Assembly: GCA_965207275.1 (NCBI GenBank) | Contig: CBDBMH010000001.1 | Location: 124,001-188,000, forward strand | From: Bin22 sp965207275 | GTDB lineage: Bacteria > Chloroflexota > Dehalococcoidia > Lucifugimonadales > UBA3495 | Direction of reading: 5' to 3' | Length of the DNA: 64,000 bases | Shown here: positions 24,087 to 32,406 of the stretch, in pieces | Position numbering within the stretch: position 1 is the first letter of the stretch | Layout: each line of letters starts with the position of its first letter | Made by a program: the position numbers and the translations under genes | The notes under the pieces: generated by a model | What the model was told of the DNA's origin: nothing | What the model saw: the letters and a program-made list of their open reading frames with translations, nothing else | Databases searched by the model: none

Positions 24087-26789
24087 ATGAGCCCATCAAC
24101 CTTAAAGACTCTTCCATGGATGATCGGCATTGTTGCCGTGCTTGCATTAGCCGGAATAGTAACCGGCACAATGCTGCTATCGCCATCCTCTTCGACGGAT
24201 GCGCCGGCCATGGTGAATCTTGTAGAACCCTCTCCAGAAGTTCAGAAGGACCCCTCTCCCCCTTCCACTGCCTCGGTTGCCACCTACACCAGGTTCCCGC
24301 AGGTTAGATTGGACGAAGACGCTCGGGCGGACCTGGCTGGAAATCGGTCCCTGGCGGAGGGTTCCAACACGGTGATTGCGCAGACCACGCCGGCCACAAC
24401 GCCGACGACGGTCAGCATTGATCCGATAGAGGACTGGAACCCCATCTTCAGTCAGCACACTTTCACGGTAACGGTGAACGGGGCGGACGGTACGCCAGCC
24501 AACGGCGTGGAGGTGGAGGTTTTCCTCAACCGGTTTGAGGAGGCCGTGGGCGACATCGTCTCCCTGGGCGGAGAGAATCCCCGCAAGGTGGACAATTACT
24601 TTGGGCGCGTGATCACCGACGGCAGCGGTCAGGCCACCCTGACCATTACGGCCACCCGCCCTGGCGATACCGACGTAACAGCTTTCGTCCCCCAGATAGT
24701 GGACAACGAAACCCACAAGGTGTTTGCAGTTAAACACTGGGTTGATATGGATGTTGAGTTCCCCGCCGACAGCGTGAACCTGGTGGGAACCGAACACCCG
24801 ATGCTGGTACGCATCGCCAGAGTTACCGACGGCGCTCCCATTTCGGACGCCAACGTAAGCTGGGCCATCGTAGACGGAGATCCGGCCGCCACCCTGGATA
24901 ATCAGGGTGACACGGTTTCCACCACCACGAACGTTAACGGTGAGACGGTGGTTACCCTGCGGCAGGTGGAACCCAGCCTGGGCGACAACCAGGTCCTGAT
25001 CCAGGTGCTGGAGGAAGGCACCAACAAGGCGATGTTCAGCCACACTCACACCAAGACATGGCAGTCGCCCACTCTGGAAGTCAACAAGGAAGGTCCTGCC
25101 AGCCTTGGCCTGCGCAAGACCGGCGAATACACGGTGTCCGTCACCAACAGCGGCGACTCGACCGCTACCAACGTGACCCTGACCGACGCACTCCCCGCGG
25201 GTCTGACGTTCGTCAGCTCCACTCCCTCAGCCGCCAGCTCTGACGGCAGCACCGTTACCTGGAGCCTGGGAGACATCCCACCGGGTGAATCCGTCTCCGT
25301 TACTATGACGCTGACGGCTGCCAGCATCGGCGAGCAGATCAATACCGCTACCGCTGTCTCCGTTGAGGGCATCAGCGGCCAGGATACCGCGCTGACCAGC
25401 GTAATCCCCGGCTCCCTGAAGCTGGCCAAGACCGGTCCGGAACAGACTATTTCCGGCGACAACCTGACCTACGACATCACGGTAACCAATGACGGCGAAG
25501 GGGCGCTGACCAACATCGTCCTGACCGACACCCTGCCCGAGGGCCTGACCTACGTTTCCAGCACTCCGGAGGCCGGGGTAGGCGCTGACGGCGCCATTAG
25601 CTGGCTGATCGATTCCCTGGACGCAGGGGCTACCGCCTCGGTGTCCCTGGTAGCCACAACCGGCGATCCGGGCGAGATTGTGAACACCTCGACCGTTGGG
25701 TCGGATGAGGGAGCCAGCGCCACGGCCCAGGCCACCACCCTGGTGACCAAGTCGGACTTGGTCATAACCAAGACGTCGGATAATGCCAGCCCGTTGCTGG
25801 GTCAGCAGACAGTCTTCACTATCGCAATAACCAACAACGGCAATGCGGTAGCATCCAACGTTTCGGTGGTTGATCCCTTGCCTGCCGAGATTGGCAGAGT
25901 AGTGGCCGACCCTGAAGCCACCCTGGGCGCTGATGGCAGCCTGCAGTGGAACATCGCATCCATCGACCCGGGCGCCACGACCACCATCACCGTAACGGGT
26001 ACTGCCACGGTGGGAGGCTCTATCACCAATACCGTTTCCGCCACCGAGCGGGACGTGACCGTAACGGCAGAAACCACTATCGACGTACTGGAGCCGGCGG
26101 TAACACTGACGAAAGTTGGCGGTTCGGCCCTGTACGTGGATGGCGAACGGACCTACGCCATCACGGCTACCAATAGCGGAACGGCCAACCTGACTGGCGT
26201 AACCATAACGGACAACATTCCGGCTGAGATGTCCTACGTGTCCAGTGACAACGGCGGGCAGGAAGCCGACGGCGTGGTAACCTGGAACATTGGCAACCTG
26301 AACACCGGTGAGTCCGTCGAGGTGCAGGTAACGCTGCGCGGCGACTCTGTAGGCGAGGTAATAAACACCGCCAATGTCACCAGCGACGAGGGCGCTTCCG
26401 CCAACGCGGTGGTCAACATCAGCATCGTGGCGGCTGCGGCAGCCCACCTGAGCATCATCGACGGCGTTGACCCGATGGGCGTGGGTGAGCAGGGCAGTTA
26501 CTCGATTGTGGTTACCAACCAGAGCGAAGACTCGGCGATGACCAACGTGAGACTCTCGGTAACGATACCGTCCCAGTTCTCCGTTGTTGCGGCCGAGGGC
26601 GGAGCGATCTCCGGTGGCACCGTAACCTACACCGCAGTGCCGTCTCTGGCAGCGGGTGGTGAACTGGAGTACACCATCACCGTCGAGGCGGTTAGCGCAG
26701 GCGACGTAGTTGCCTCCGCTACTCTCCGGTACGACGAGTTCGGCCAGCCCATCACGGCTCAGGAAGGTACGACCATCGTTGACCGGTAG
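24087..26789 (+). CDS. DUF11-repeat surface protein
   Basis: A 900-residue exported or membrane-anchored protein. Residues 9-32 form one hydrophobic segment (WMIGIVAVLALAGIVTGTML), a signal anchor. Residues about 105-335 hold two Ig-like (invasin/big-type) modules. From about 335 to 895 there are five DUF11 repeats, each with the pattern TYxITVTNxGxxxxTNVxLTDxLPxGLxxVSS followed by WxIGxLxxGxS and INTAxVxSDEG. Such repeats build fibres or cell-surface layers; no LPXTG or C-terminal anchor is present, so attachment is by the N-terminal helix. A strong terminator follows. GAAG lies 6 bases before the ATG. Confidence 0.8.
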   Translation: MSPSTLKTLPWMIGIVAVLALAGIVTGTMLLSPSSSTDAPAMVNLVEPSPEVQKDPSPPSTASVATYTRFPQVRLDEDARADLAGNRSLAEGSNTVIAQTTPATTPTTVSIDPIEDWNPIFSQHTFTVTVNGADGTPANGVEVEVFLNRFEEAVGDIVSLGGENPRKVDNYFGRVITDGSGQATLTITATRPGDTDVTAFVPQIVDNETHKVFAVKHWVDMDVEFPADSVNLVGTEHPMLVRIARVTDGAPISDANVSWAIVDGDPAATLDNQGDTVSTTTNVNGETVVTLRQVEPSLGDNQVLIQVLEEGTNKAMFSHTHTKTWQSPTLEVNKEGPASLGLRKTGEYTVSVTNSGDSTATNVTLTDALPAGLTFVSSTPSAASSDGSTVTWSLGDIPPGESVSVTMTLTAASIGEQINTATAVSVEGISGQDTALTSVIPGSLKLAKTGPEQTISGDNLTYDITVTNDGEGALTNIVLTDTLPEGLTYVSSTPEAGVGADGAISWLIDSLDAGATASVSLVATTGDPGEIVNTSTVGSDEGASATAQATTLVTKSDLVITKTSDNASPLLGQQTVFTIAITNNGNAVASNVSVVDPLPAEIGRVVADPEATLGADGSLQWNIASIDPGATTTITVTGTATVGGSITNTVSATERDVTVTAETTIDVLEPAVTLTKVGGSALYVDGERTYAITATNSGTANLTGVTITDNIPAEMSYVSSDNGGQEADGVVTWNIGNLNTGESVEVQVTLRGDSVGEVINTANVTSDEGASANAVVNISIVAAAAAHLSIIDGVDPMGVGEQGSYSIVVTNQSEDSAMTNVRLSVTIPSQFSVVAAEGGAISGGTVTYTAVPSLAAGGELEYTITVEAVSAGDVVASATLRYDEFGQPITAQEGTTIVDR

Positions 26790-27163
26790 ACCAGGCTGAC
26801 TTGGAATCGGGCGGCCGCTAAACTGGCTGCCCGGGCAATACCCAGGCATTGTTGGGGCCCCGTGCTGGGGCCCCAAGTTTTTTTGCAGCCAATTGTCAAC
26901 TATTCCTTCGCAAGTGGAAGAACAGTAAGGGTTGGGTAGCGACCTGGCTCTTCAATTCAGGCAGCTTCGCCCGGGGGCAGGCAATATAAACGGGGCCGCC
27001 TCTGGCAAAGTCCCAACAGAGCCACCGGAACTCCCAATCCTCTCAAAAGGAATATCATCATTGACAGCATTTCCCGCCAAACCTAAAATTTTCTGACCGT
27101 GCTATTCGCACCTTGTCCTGATCCCCGGTACCGGCAGAAAACCTGGTCTAATCCAGCCACAGA
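26790..27163. other. Gap between surface protein and modA
   Basis: It begins with the terminator of the surface-protein gene at 26852-26884. The rest is upstream DNA of the molybdate operon; I searched for a Mo-cofactor riboswitch or a ModE-like palindrome and could not define either. Confidence 0.4.
26852..26884 (+). terminator. Rho-independent terminator of the DUF11 gene
   Basis: A 10-bp perfect stem (TTGGGGCCCC with its complement), a 5-base loop and then GTTTTTTT. Confidence 0.9.
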
Positions 27164-28111
27164 TTGACACCTGGAACAAAGAAGAAGGGCGCCACGTTTT
27201 ACCGCACACCGGGCCACCGGACAAACCTGTACCGTTTCCTGCTGGCGGCGCTAGGGCTGATTGTCATTATGGGTATCGGCTGCGAGCAGGCGACCTCCTC
27301 GCGGCCATCAGGTCAGCCCAGCAGTCCTGCCAGTACTGAAGAGAAGGCAATCACGATTTTTGCGGCGGCTTCATTGACGGACGCTTTTAATGCAATTGCC
27401 ACGGAATATCGGCGGCAGCATCCGGGCACTGAAGTCATCCTGAACTTTGACGGCAGCCAGCGGCTGCGGACCCAGATTGAGCACGGGGCTACCGCCGACT
27501 TATTCGCTTCCGCCGACTGGGACCAAATGGGGGCAGTGGAGGACTTGGGCCTGACTGCCAGCCCCCCGGTCAACTTTGCCAGCAATAACCTGGTGATTCT
27601 GGGCTATGCCGGACCCGGCGGGAACCTGGAAGCGGATCTCTTCAATCCCGTCACCCGCCCGACGGTTTTTCGCTGGAAGATAGAGGCTCTGGCCAAACCT
27701 GGCACAAAGATCGTGGTGGGGCAACCGGCGGCTCCCATAGGCAGATACACGGAACGAATGCTGGAGAATATGGCGGCCCAACCCGACCTGGGCCAGGACT
27801 TGGTGGAGGCTCTAATGGCAAACGTGGTATCTCGGGAAGCCAGCGTAAGTGGCATTGTTCAGAAAGTGAACCTGGGGGAGGCCGACGCCGGGGTGGTCTA
27901 TTCGTCGAACGCCCGGATGGCGTTTGCCGGGGCTGGCCTTCTGGAACTGCCCGATACCATCAATGTGACTGCCCACTATCCCGTTGCCGCGCTGACCGGT
28001 ACGGAAGGCGCTGCGAAGTTTATTGACTTTGTCCTGTCCGACGAGGGCCAGCGTGTGCTCCACAGTTACGGCTTCGGGCCGCCATCGGTTGCGGAGGGAG
28101 TCAGCCCGTGA
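27164..28111 (+). CDS. modA: Molybdate ABC transporter, substrate-binding lipoprotein
   Basis: A 315-residue binding protein of the ModA family (TIFAAASLTDAFNAIATEY, then GSQRLRTQIEHGATADLFAS and AKFIDFVLSDEGQRVLHSYG). The N-terminus has a hydrophobic stretch (LYRFLLAALGLIVIMGIGC) with a lipobox-like end, so it is probably a lipoprotein outside the membrane. The start is uncertain: no ATG precedes the signal peptide, and TTG at 27164 is the first candidate. Followed by modB and modC in the same direction. Confidence 0.88.
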   Translation: MTPGTKKKGATFYRTPGHRTNLYRFLLAALGLIVIMGIGCEQATSSRPSGQPSSPASTEEKAITIFAAASLTDAFNAIATEYRRQHPGTEVILNFDGSQRLRTQIEHGATADLFASADWDQMGAVEDLGLTASPPVNFASNNLVILGYAGPGGNLEADLFNPVTRPTVFRWKIEALAKPGTKIVVGQPAAPIGRYTERMLENMAAQPDLGQDLVEALMANVVSREASVSGIVQKVNLGEADAGVVYSSNARMAFAGAGLLELPDTINVTAHYPVAALTGTEGAAKFIDFVLSDEGQRVLHSYGFGPPSVAEGVSP

Positions 28112-28178
28112 TGTTTCGCTTAATCCAACCGGGCCTGGCGGGCAGCAAAAGCTTCGCTTCCTTCCATTGCCGTGAGTC

Positions 28179-29021
28179 ATGGGCTTCCCGCTGAAAGGCC
28201 CGGCGACGGGCAACCGATTACTGGGCCCAGTCACCCGGGTGCCTTCAATAGGAACACTTGCCACAGTCCTGTACGTTGTCTTCATCTGCCTGCCAATTCT
28301 GGCCCTGCTGGTGAAGGTTGTCTGGCAGAGTGATGCCCTGGCCAGCGTGGCCAGCGAACAGGTGCTTCTGGCGTTGCGGTTATCACTGTCCACCAGCGCC
28401 GTCAGCATGTTGGTGGTAGTACTGGTAGGGACGCCCTTTGCCCTGGCCCTGGCCCGAAGTGAGTCAAGAGTGATGCGGGTGGTGGACCAGATGGTGGAGT
28501 TGCCGATAATCTTGCCTCCGGTGGTGGCCGGTGTAGCCATGCTGCTGGCATTTGGCCGGCAGGGCATAGTGGGGCCGGCCCTTGCTCAGGTGGGCATTTC
28601 CCTGCCCTTTACTACCGCGGCCGTAATTTTTGCCCAGATCTTCGTGGCCGCCCCCTTCTTTGTGCGGTCGGCCAAGCTGGGATTCATGGCGGTTCCCCGG
28701 GAATACGAAGCCATATCCCAGACCCTGGGACTTTCTCCCTGGCGGACCTTTTTGAAGCTGACCCTGCCCTTGGCCGCCCCTTCAATGTTGACCGGCCTGG
28801 CGCTGGCTTGGGCCCGCGCCCTGTCGGAGTTCGGGGCGACCATAATGTTCGCCGGCAACCTGATCGGCAAGACTCAGACCATGCCCCTGGCGATTATGAC
28901 CGCCATGGAGACCAGCCTGGAAAGCGCCATTGCCCTTTCGGCCATCTTGCTGGCGCTGGCATTGCTGGTGCTGGGGACGCTGGGCCTGATATCCCGGAAT
29001 CAGTGGCGGCAGTCAGCATGA
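28179..29021 (+). CDS. modB: Molybdate ABC transporter, permease
   Basis: A 280-residue membrane protein with about six transmembrane segments. The EAA loop (EYEAISQTLGLSPWRTFLKLTLPLAAP) contacts the ATPase. The residues ELPIILPPVVAGVAMLLAFGRQG are typical of ModB/CysT-type permeases. It begins 67 bases after modA and its stop overlaps the modC start (ATGA), so ModB and ModC are translationally coupled. Confidence 0.92.
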   Translation: MGFPLKGPATGNRLLGPVTRVPSIGTLATVLYVVFICLPILALLVKVVWQSDALASVASEQVLLALRLSLSTSAVSMLVVVLVGTPFALALARSESRVMRVVDQMVELPIILPPVVAGVAMLLAFGRQGIVGPALAQVGISLPFTTAAVIFAQIFVAAPFFVRSAKLGFMAVPREYEAISQTLGLSPWRTFLKLTLPLAAPSMLTGLALAWARALSEFGATIMFAGNLIGKTQTMPLAIMTAMETSLESAIALSAILLALALLVLGTLGLISRNQWRQSA

Positions 29022-30148
29022 GCAACGCACCGCGCAATGCCGCCACCGCATCCCAGTCTTCCGGCCGGATAATGTACCAAATTGGTCATTTCACTTTGGA
29101 AGCCCAGTGGGAAGTGGAACCGGGACAGTTCCTGACTTTGTTCGGGCCGTCGGGAGCCGGAAAGACCACCCTGCTGAGGGCCATCGCCGGCCTCCTTCAA
29201 CCTCAGGAAGGCCACATCATAGTTGGCGACCAGACAGTGTTCGACAGCGAAAGGGCCATCTTCGTACCGCCCCATCTGCGGGGCGTAGGGTTGCTGACCC
29301 AGGGCTATCACCTTTTCCCCCATCTGACGGTGGCCGGCAATATCGCGTACGGATTGATCGATTGGGAACCGGAAGCGCGCCGCCGCCGGTTGGGGGAACT
29401 GGTGAAACTGTTCCAATTGGGCGAACTGGTGGACCGGCGGCCTCATCAGATTTCCGGCGGGCAACAGCAGCGGGCGGCTTTGGCCCGGGCCCTGGCCCCT
29501 CAGCCAGCGCTGATGCTGCTGGACGAACCCTTCAACTCCCTGGATATTGAACTGCGGAGAATTCTGAGGTACGAATTGCGGTCCAGGTTACGGGAGGCGG
29601 GGGTGCCGGCGATAATGGTCACCCACGACGTTGAAGAAGCCTTAACCATGGCCGACACGGTGCAGGTGATTGACAACGGCAAGGTGGAAGCCGCCGGTGC
29701 GCCCCTGGAAGTGCTCGGACAACCTGGGCACGGGCGGGTGGCCCGCCTGGTGGGGGTGGAGAACCTTCTGTCCCTGGCGGTTATGTCGGTTCATCCCCAA
29801 GACGGGACCATGGTGTGCGCCGACCCCACCCACGGTCTGCAACTGGAAGTGCCCCTGTCGGACATGTCCGGCGGCGGACGGGTAACCGTGGGCATCCGCG
29901 CCTCCGACATCATCCTGGCGGACACCGAGCCCCGGGGTTCTTCCGCCCGCAACCGGCTGCCCGGGGTGGTTTCGGGGATTGAATTGCGGCCACCTGGCTA
30001 CCAGGTTACTTTGGCCTGCGGCGCGGTGGACCTGAAGTGCCACATCACCGGCACGTCATTGAATGAGATGGGCATAACGATGGGGGATAACCTGTGGGCG
30101 GTGTTCAAGGCCTCGTCCTGCTTCCTCGTTCTTGATAACGGCGAATAA
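29018..30148 (+). CDS. modC: Molybdate ABC transporter, ATP-binding protein
   Basis: A 376-residue ABC ATPase: Walker A GPSGAGKTT, signature SGGQQQR, Walker B LMLLDEP and the switch histidine in MVTHD. The C-terminal 120 residues form a TOBE/Mop-like domain (VGIRASDIILADTEP, then RNRLPGVVSGIEL), which in ModC binds molybdate and regulates transport. I used ATG at 29018, which overlaps the modB stop by 4 bases; the frame is open further upstream but lies within modB. Sulfate or tungstate specificity cannot be excluded. Confidence 0.92.
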   Translation: MSNAPRNAATASQSSGRIMYQIGHFTLEAQWEVEPGQFLTLFGPSGAGKTTLLRAIAGLLQPQEGHIIVGDQTVFDSERAIFVPPHLRGVGLLTQGYHLFPHLTVAGNIAYGLIDWEPEARRRRLGELVKLFQLGELVDRRPHQISGGQQQRAALARALAPQPALMLLDEPFNSLDIELRRILRYELRSRLREAGVPAIMVTHDVEEALTMADTVQVIDNGKVEAAGAPLEVLGQPGHGRVARLVGVENLLSLAVMSVHPQDGTMVCADPTHGLQLEVPLSDMSGGGRVTVGIRASDIILADTEPRGSSARNRLPGVVSGIELRPPGYQVTLACGAVDLKCHITGTSLNEMGITMGDNLWAVFKASSCFLVLDNGE

Positions 30149-30232
30149 CTGTGTGAACGGGCATGCAGCGTAACATTCATCATCCTTTGCGGACGTCCAT
30201 CATCCATAAACCTGTTGCGTTCTGAGCAAGGT

Positions 30233-30238
30233 TATAAT
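30233..30238 (+). promoter_or_regulatory. Possible -10 box for the HAD phosphatase gene
   Basis: A perfect TATAAT lies 75 bases before the start; no good -35 box is seen at 16-18 bases. Confidence 0.35.
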
Positions 30239-30313
30239 CGAACAGGAATACCCCAGATATTCAGACAAAACCCCACCAGACACCCCACCGGGGGACAGGA
30301 GTACACAAGCAGC

Positions 30314-30985
30314 ATGGCAGGTTACCGCGCAATTCTTTTCGACATGGACGGAGTCCTGGTGGACAGCGAGCCCCTCTTTCTCAGCGCTATCAACCGACTG
30401 CTGGGGCAGGAGGGGGTTGAACCCATTTCGGTGCAGGAAAACGAGGAGTTCCTGATTGGAACCACCATTGGCGAAACCTGGCGGCTGTTGAAGCTCAACC
30501 GGCCGCTGCCCCTGCCCCCCGAGGAATACATCCGCCGCTATGACGAGATTGTGCGGCAGGTAATGCAGGAAGAACTGGAGCCCCAGCCGGGAGTACGGGA
30601 ACTCATTCAGGAATGTAATGAGCGAGGCCTGCCCAAGGCGGTGGCGTCGTCTTCGCTACACATGTGGGTGGACCTGAAATTGAACGCTATCGGGCTTACA
30701 GGGGCCTTTGACGCAGTGCTGGGCGGCGACGACGTTACTCGGGGAAAACCTGAACCGGACATCTATATTAAAGCTGCGGAAAGCCTGGGGGTGCCGCCGG
30801 CCGAATGCATCGCCATAGAAGACTCGCCCATCGGCATAGCGGCGGCCGTGGCCTCCGGCGCTTATACCATAGCTGTACGTACCGAATACACCCGGAACCT
30901 GGATGTCAGCCAGGCCCACACAGTCCTGGAAACCCTGGAAGACTTTGACCTGTCCCTGTTGGCGGAAGGGTCTAAAGGACAGTAA
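30314..30985 (+). CDS. HAD-superfamily phosphatase/phosphoglucomutase-like
   Basis: A 223-residue HAD hydrolase of the beta-phosphoglucomutase-like group. Motif I is FDMDGVLVDSEP with the nucleophilic aspartate, motif II is ASSS, the lysine is in RGKPEPDIY, and motif IV is IEDSPIGIAAA. The helical cap lies between residues about 18 and 85. Substrate is probably a sugar phosphate but cannot be named. I started at the ATG at 30314 because the fold begins there; the frame is open from 30215. Confidence 0.85.
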   Translation: MAGYRAILFDMDGVLVDSEPLFLSAINRLLGQEGVEPISVQENEEFLIGTTIGETWRLLKLNRPLPLPPEEYIRRYDEIVRQVMQEELEPQPGVRELIQECNERGLPKAVASSSLHMWVDLKLNAIGLTGAFDAVLGGDDVTRGKPEPDIYIKAAESLGVPPAECIAIEDSPIGIAAAVASGAYTIAVRTEYTRNLDVSQAHTVLETLEDFDLSLLAEGSKGQ

Positions 30986-31022
30986 GTCAGCAGAACAGTA
31001 ATCTGAAGGCAGATGCTAAGGT

Positions 31023-31727
31023 TTACCGCCTTCTACGCCGCCCGGGAATGCCCGGGTAGGTCCGTTCCGACAACACCCACTGGATACGCTTCTGCAAGGC
31101 TATCACTTCCTCAGGCAGTAGCAGATCCAGCAGTTCCTTGAATTTTCCGGACGGGCGGATGAACTGGCCCAGCAGCCCGGTAAGGGGTTGCAGGTAGACG
31201 TCGGGGATGGGTTCGCCGCCGAAGTCCCAGATGACAGTGCGGATCTTGGTGTCAGTGTGGAAGGTCAGCCCCTGGTCGATGCCCCAAAGCTTGCCCTTCC
31301 CGTCCACCAACACGTGGTTGGCCTTGCGGTCCGTGTTGTTCGCCACGAGGTCGTAGCAGCAGATCATCCGCAACTCTTCGGCGTCACCTTCCGCCAGGGT
31401 GTAGTAGTTCACCCGGGGGTCGTGTTCCACGTACTGCTGCACCGAACCGATGCCGTAGGGACCTTCACGGATGATGGTGCGGGGAATAAAGTCCCAGCCC
31501 AGTACCTGGCTCAACAGGTATGCCCCGTATTCCCGCTTGTACAGAGTGCCCCTGGGAAAGTCCCATAATGGTACCTCCCCATCCCGGGGCTTATAGATGG
31601 CGCGGTCAGTCTGTTCACCCAGTTGCAGCGATGCCACAAAGGTGTAGTTGGAGCCCAGCGGGGTGAGTTCGCAGGTCTGGAAATCGCCGTTCAGGAGAAC
31701 ATCGCCGTTGATCTGGTCTGATGCCAC
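31023..31727 (-). CDS. SCO1664-family protein (PI3/PI4-kinase-like fold)
   Basis: A 234-residue protein of the SCO1664 family, recognisable from GSNYTFVASLQLGEQTDRAIYKPRDGE, LWDFPRGTLYKREYGAYLLS, and DLVANNTDRKANHVL followed by WGIDQGLTFH. The family is thought to have a kinase-like fold; the DxxxNNxDRKxNH and IDQG motifs look like a catalytic loop and metal site. In actinobacteria it lies beside DUF3090 and a histidine phosphatase; here it lies 52 bases after a DUF3090 gene. The biochemical role is unknown to me. The C-terminus ends in RRRRR. Confidence 0.85.
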   Translation of the reverse strand: MASDQINGDVLLNGDFQTCELTPLGSNYTFVASLQLGEQTDRAIYKPRDGEVPLWDFPRGTLYKREYGAYLLSQVLGWDFIPRTIIREGPYGIGSVQQYVEHDPRVNYYTLAEGDAEELRMICCYDLVANNTDRKANHVLVDGKGKLWGIDQGLTFHTDTKIRTVIWDFGGEPIPDVYLQPLTGLLGQFIRPSGKFKELLDLLLPEEVIALQKRIQWVLSERTYPGIPGRRRRR

Positions 31728-31779
31728 CGGAATAGTCCTTCAATTCCCGTAGAGAGATGACGCCGAAGCAAAAGGGGAG

Positions 31780-32316
31780 TTAACCGGTCTCAAACACGGC
31801 ATGGCCATTAGCCCGCGGACACACATGACCGGTAGGGTCAATCGGCAGGCCGCACAGGAAGCAGGGCGGGCGACCGGAGGCGCAGATGCGCAGGCTCTCG
31901 TCGGCCAGGACAGACGCCTGGCCAACGGTAATCCAGAAACTTATCGACGGAGCCTCCTCACCTGACTGTTCATCACCATCGCCCTGGGCCTGCAGGTAAA
32001 AGGAATTGGTATCCTGGTCGTGCCGTCCGGAGAGCACCCTGGCCTTGAACTCAATCAAGGTTTCGTCGCCACCCCAACTGGGGGCGGTGGGAGAACTGAC
32101 CTTTTCTCGGTCCGAATCAGTCTGATGGTCCACGGCCTCCTTCAGACCTGCGCCCAACTGGAACAGTTGCTCCTTCTCCAACCAGACGTAGGAGGTAGCC
32201 CGTCCCGATTGCAGAACCAGCCTGAAGGTGCGCCGCCCAGGTTCGCCAAAGGTCTCGGCCTCAATCCTGGACAAGGCGCCCAGTGGATAGGTGATGCTGC
32301 CAGGTTCCATGCTCAT
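31780..32316 (-). CDS. DUF3090 family protein
   Basis: A 178-residue protein that ends with the family signature PPCFLCGLPIDPTGHVCPRANGH, four cysteines or histidines that could bind zinc. The N-terminal half is a beta-rich domain (TFRLVLQSGRATSYVWLEKEQLFQL). It is paired with the SCO1664-family gene downstream, as in actinobacteria, which suggests a shared but unknown function. The ATG at 32316 is likely; an ATG two codons later is also possible. Confidence 0.85.
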   Translation of the reverse strand: MSMEPGSITYPLGALSRIEAETFGEPGRRTFRLVLQSGRATSYVWLEKEQLFQLGAGLKEAVDHQTDSDREKVSSPTAPSWGGDETLIEFKARVLSGRHDQDTNSFYLQAQGDGDEQSGEEAPSISFWITVGQASVLADESLRICASGRPPCFLCGLPIDPTGHVCPRANGHAVFETG

Positions 32317-32406
32317 AGCTCATCCCGGTCCCGCGCCCGCGGATTGTAGGTTGTCGCCAATCGGTTCGGGAGTCTTCGTCTCCCCTTTGCCGGGTCTGTC
32401 GAACCG

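Noticed and set aside
23672..24211. 179-codon leftward frame upstream of rpoB
   Set aside because: No protein-family features and it overlaps the start of the surface-protein gene.
26885..27163. Mo-cofactor riboswitch upstream of modA
   Set aside because: Hairpins are present, but I could not assemble the conserved core.
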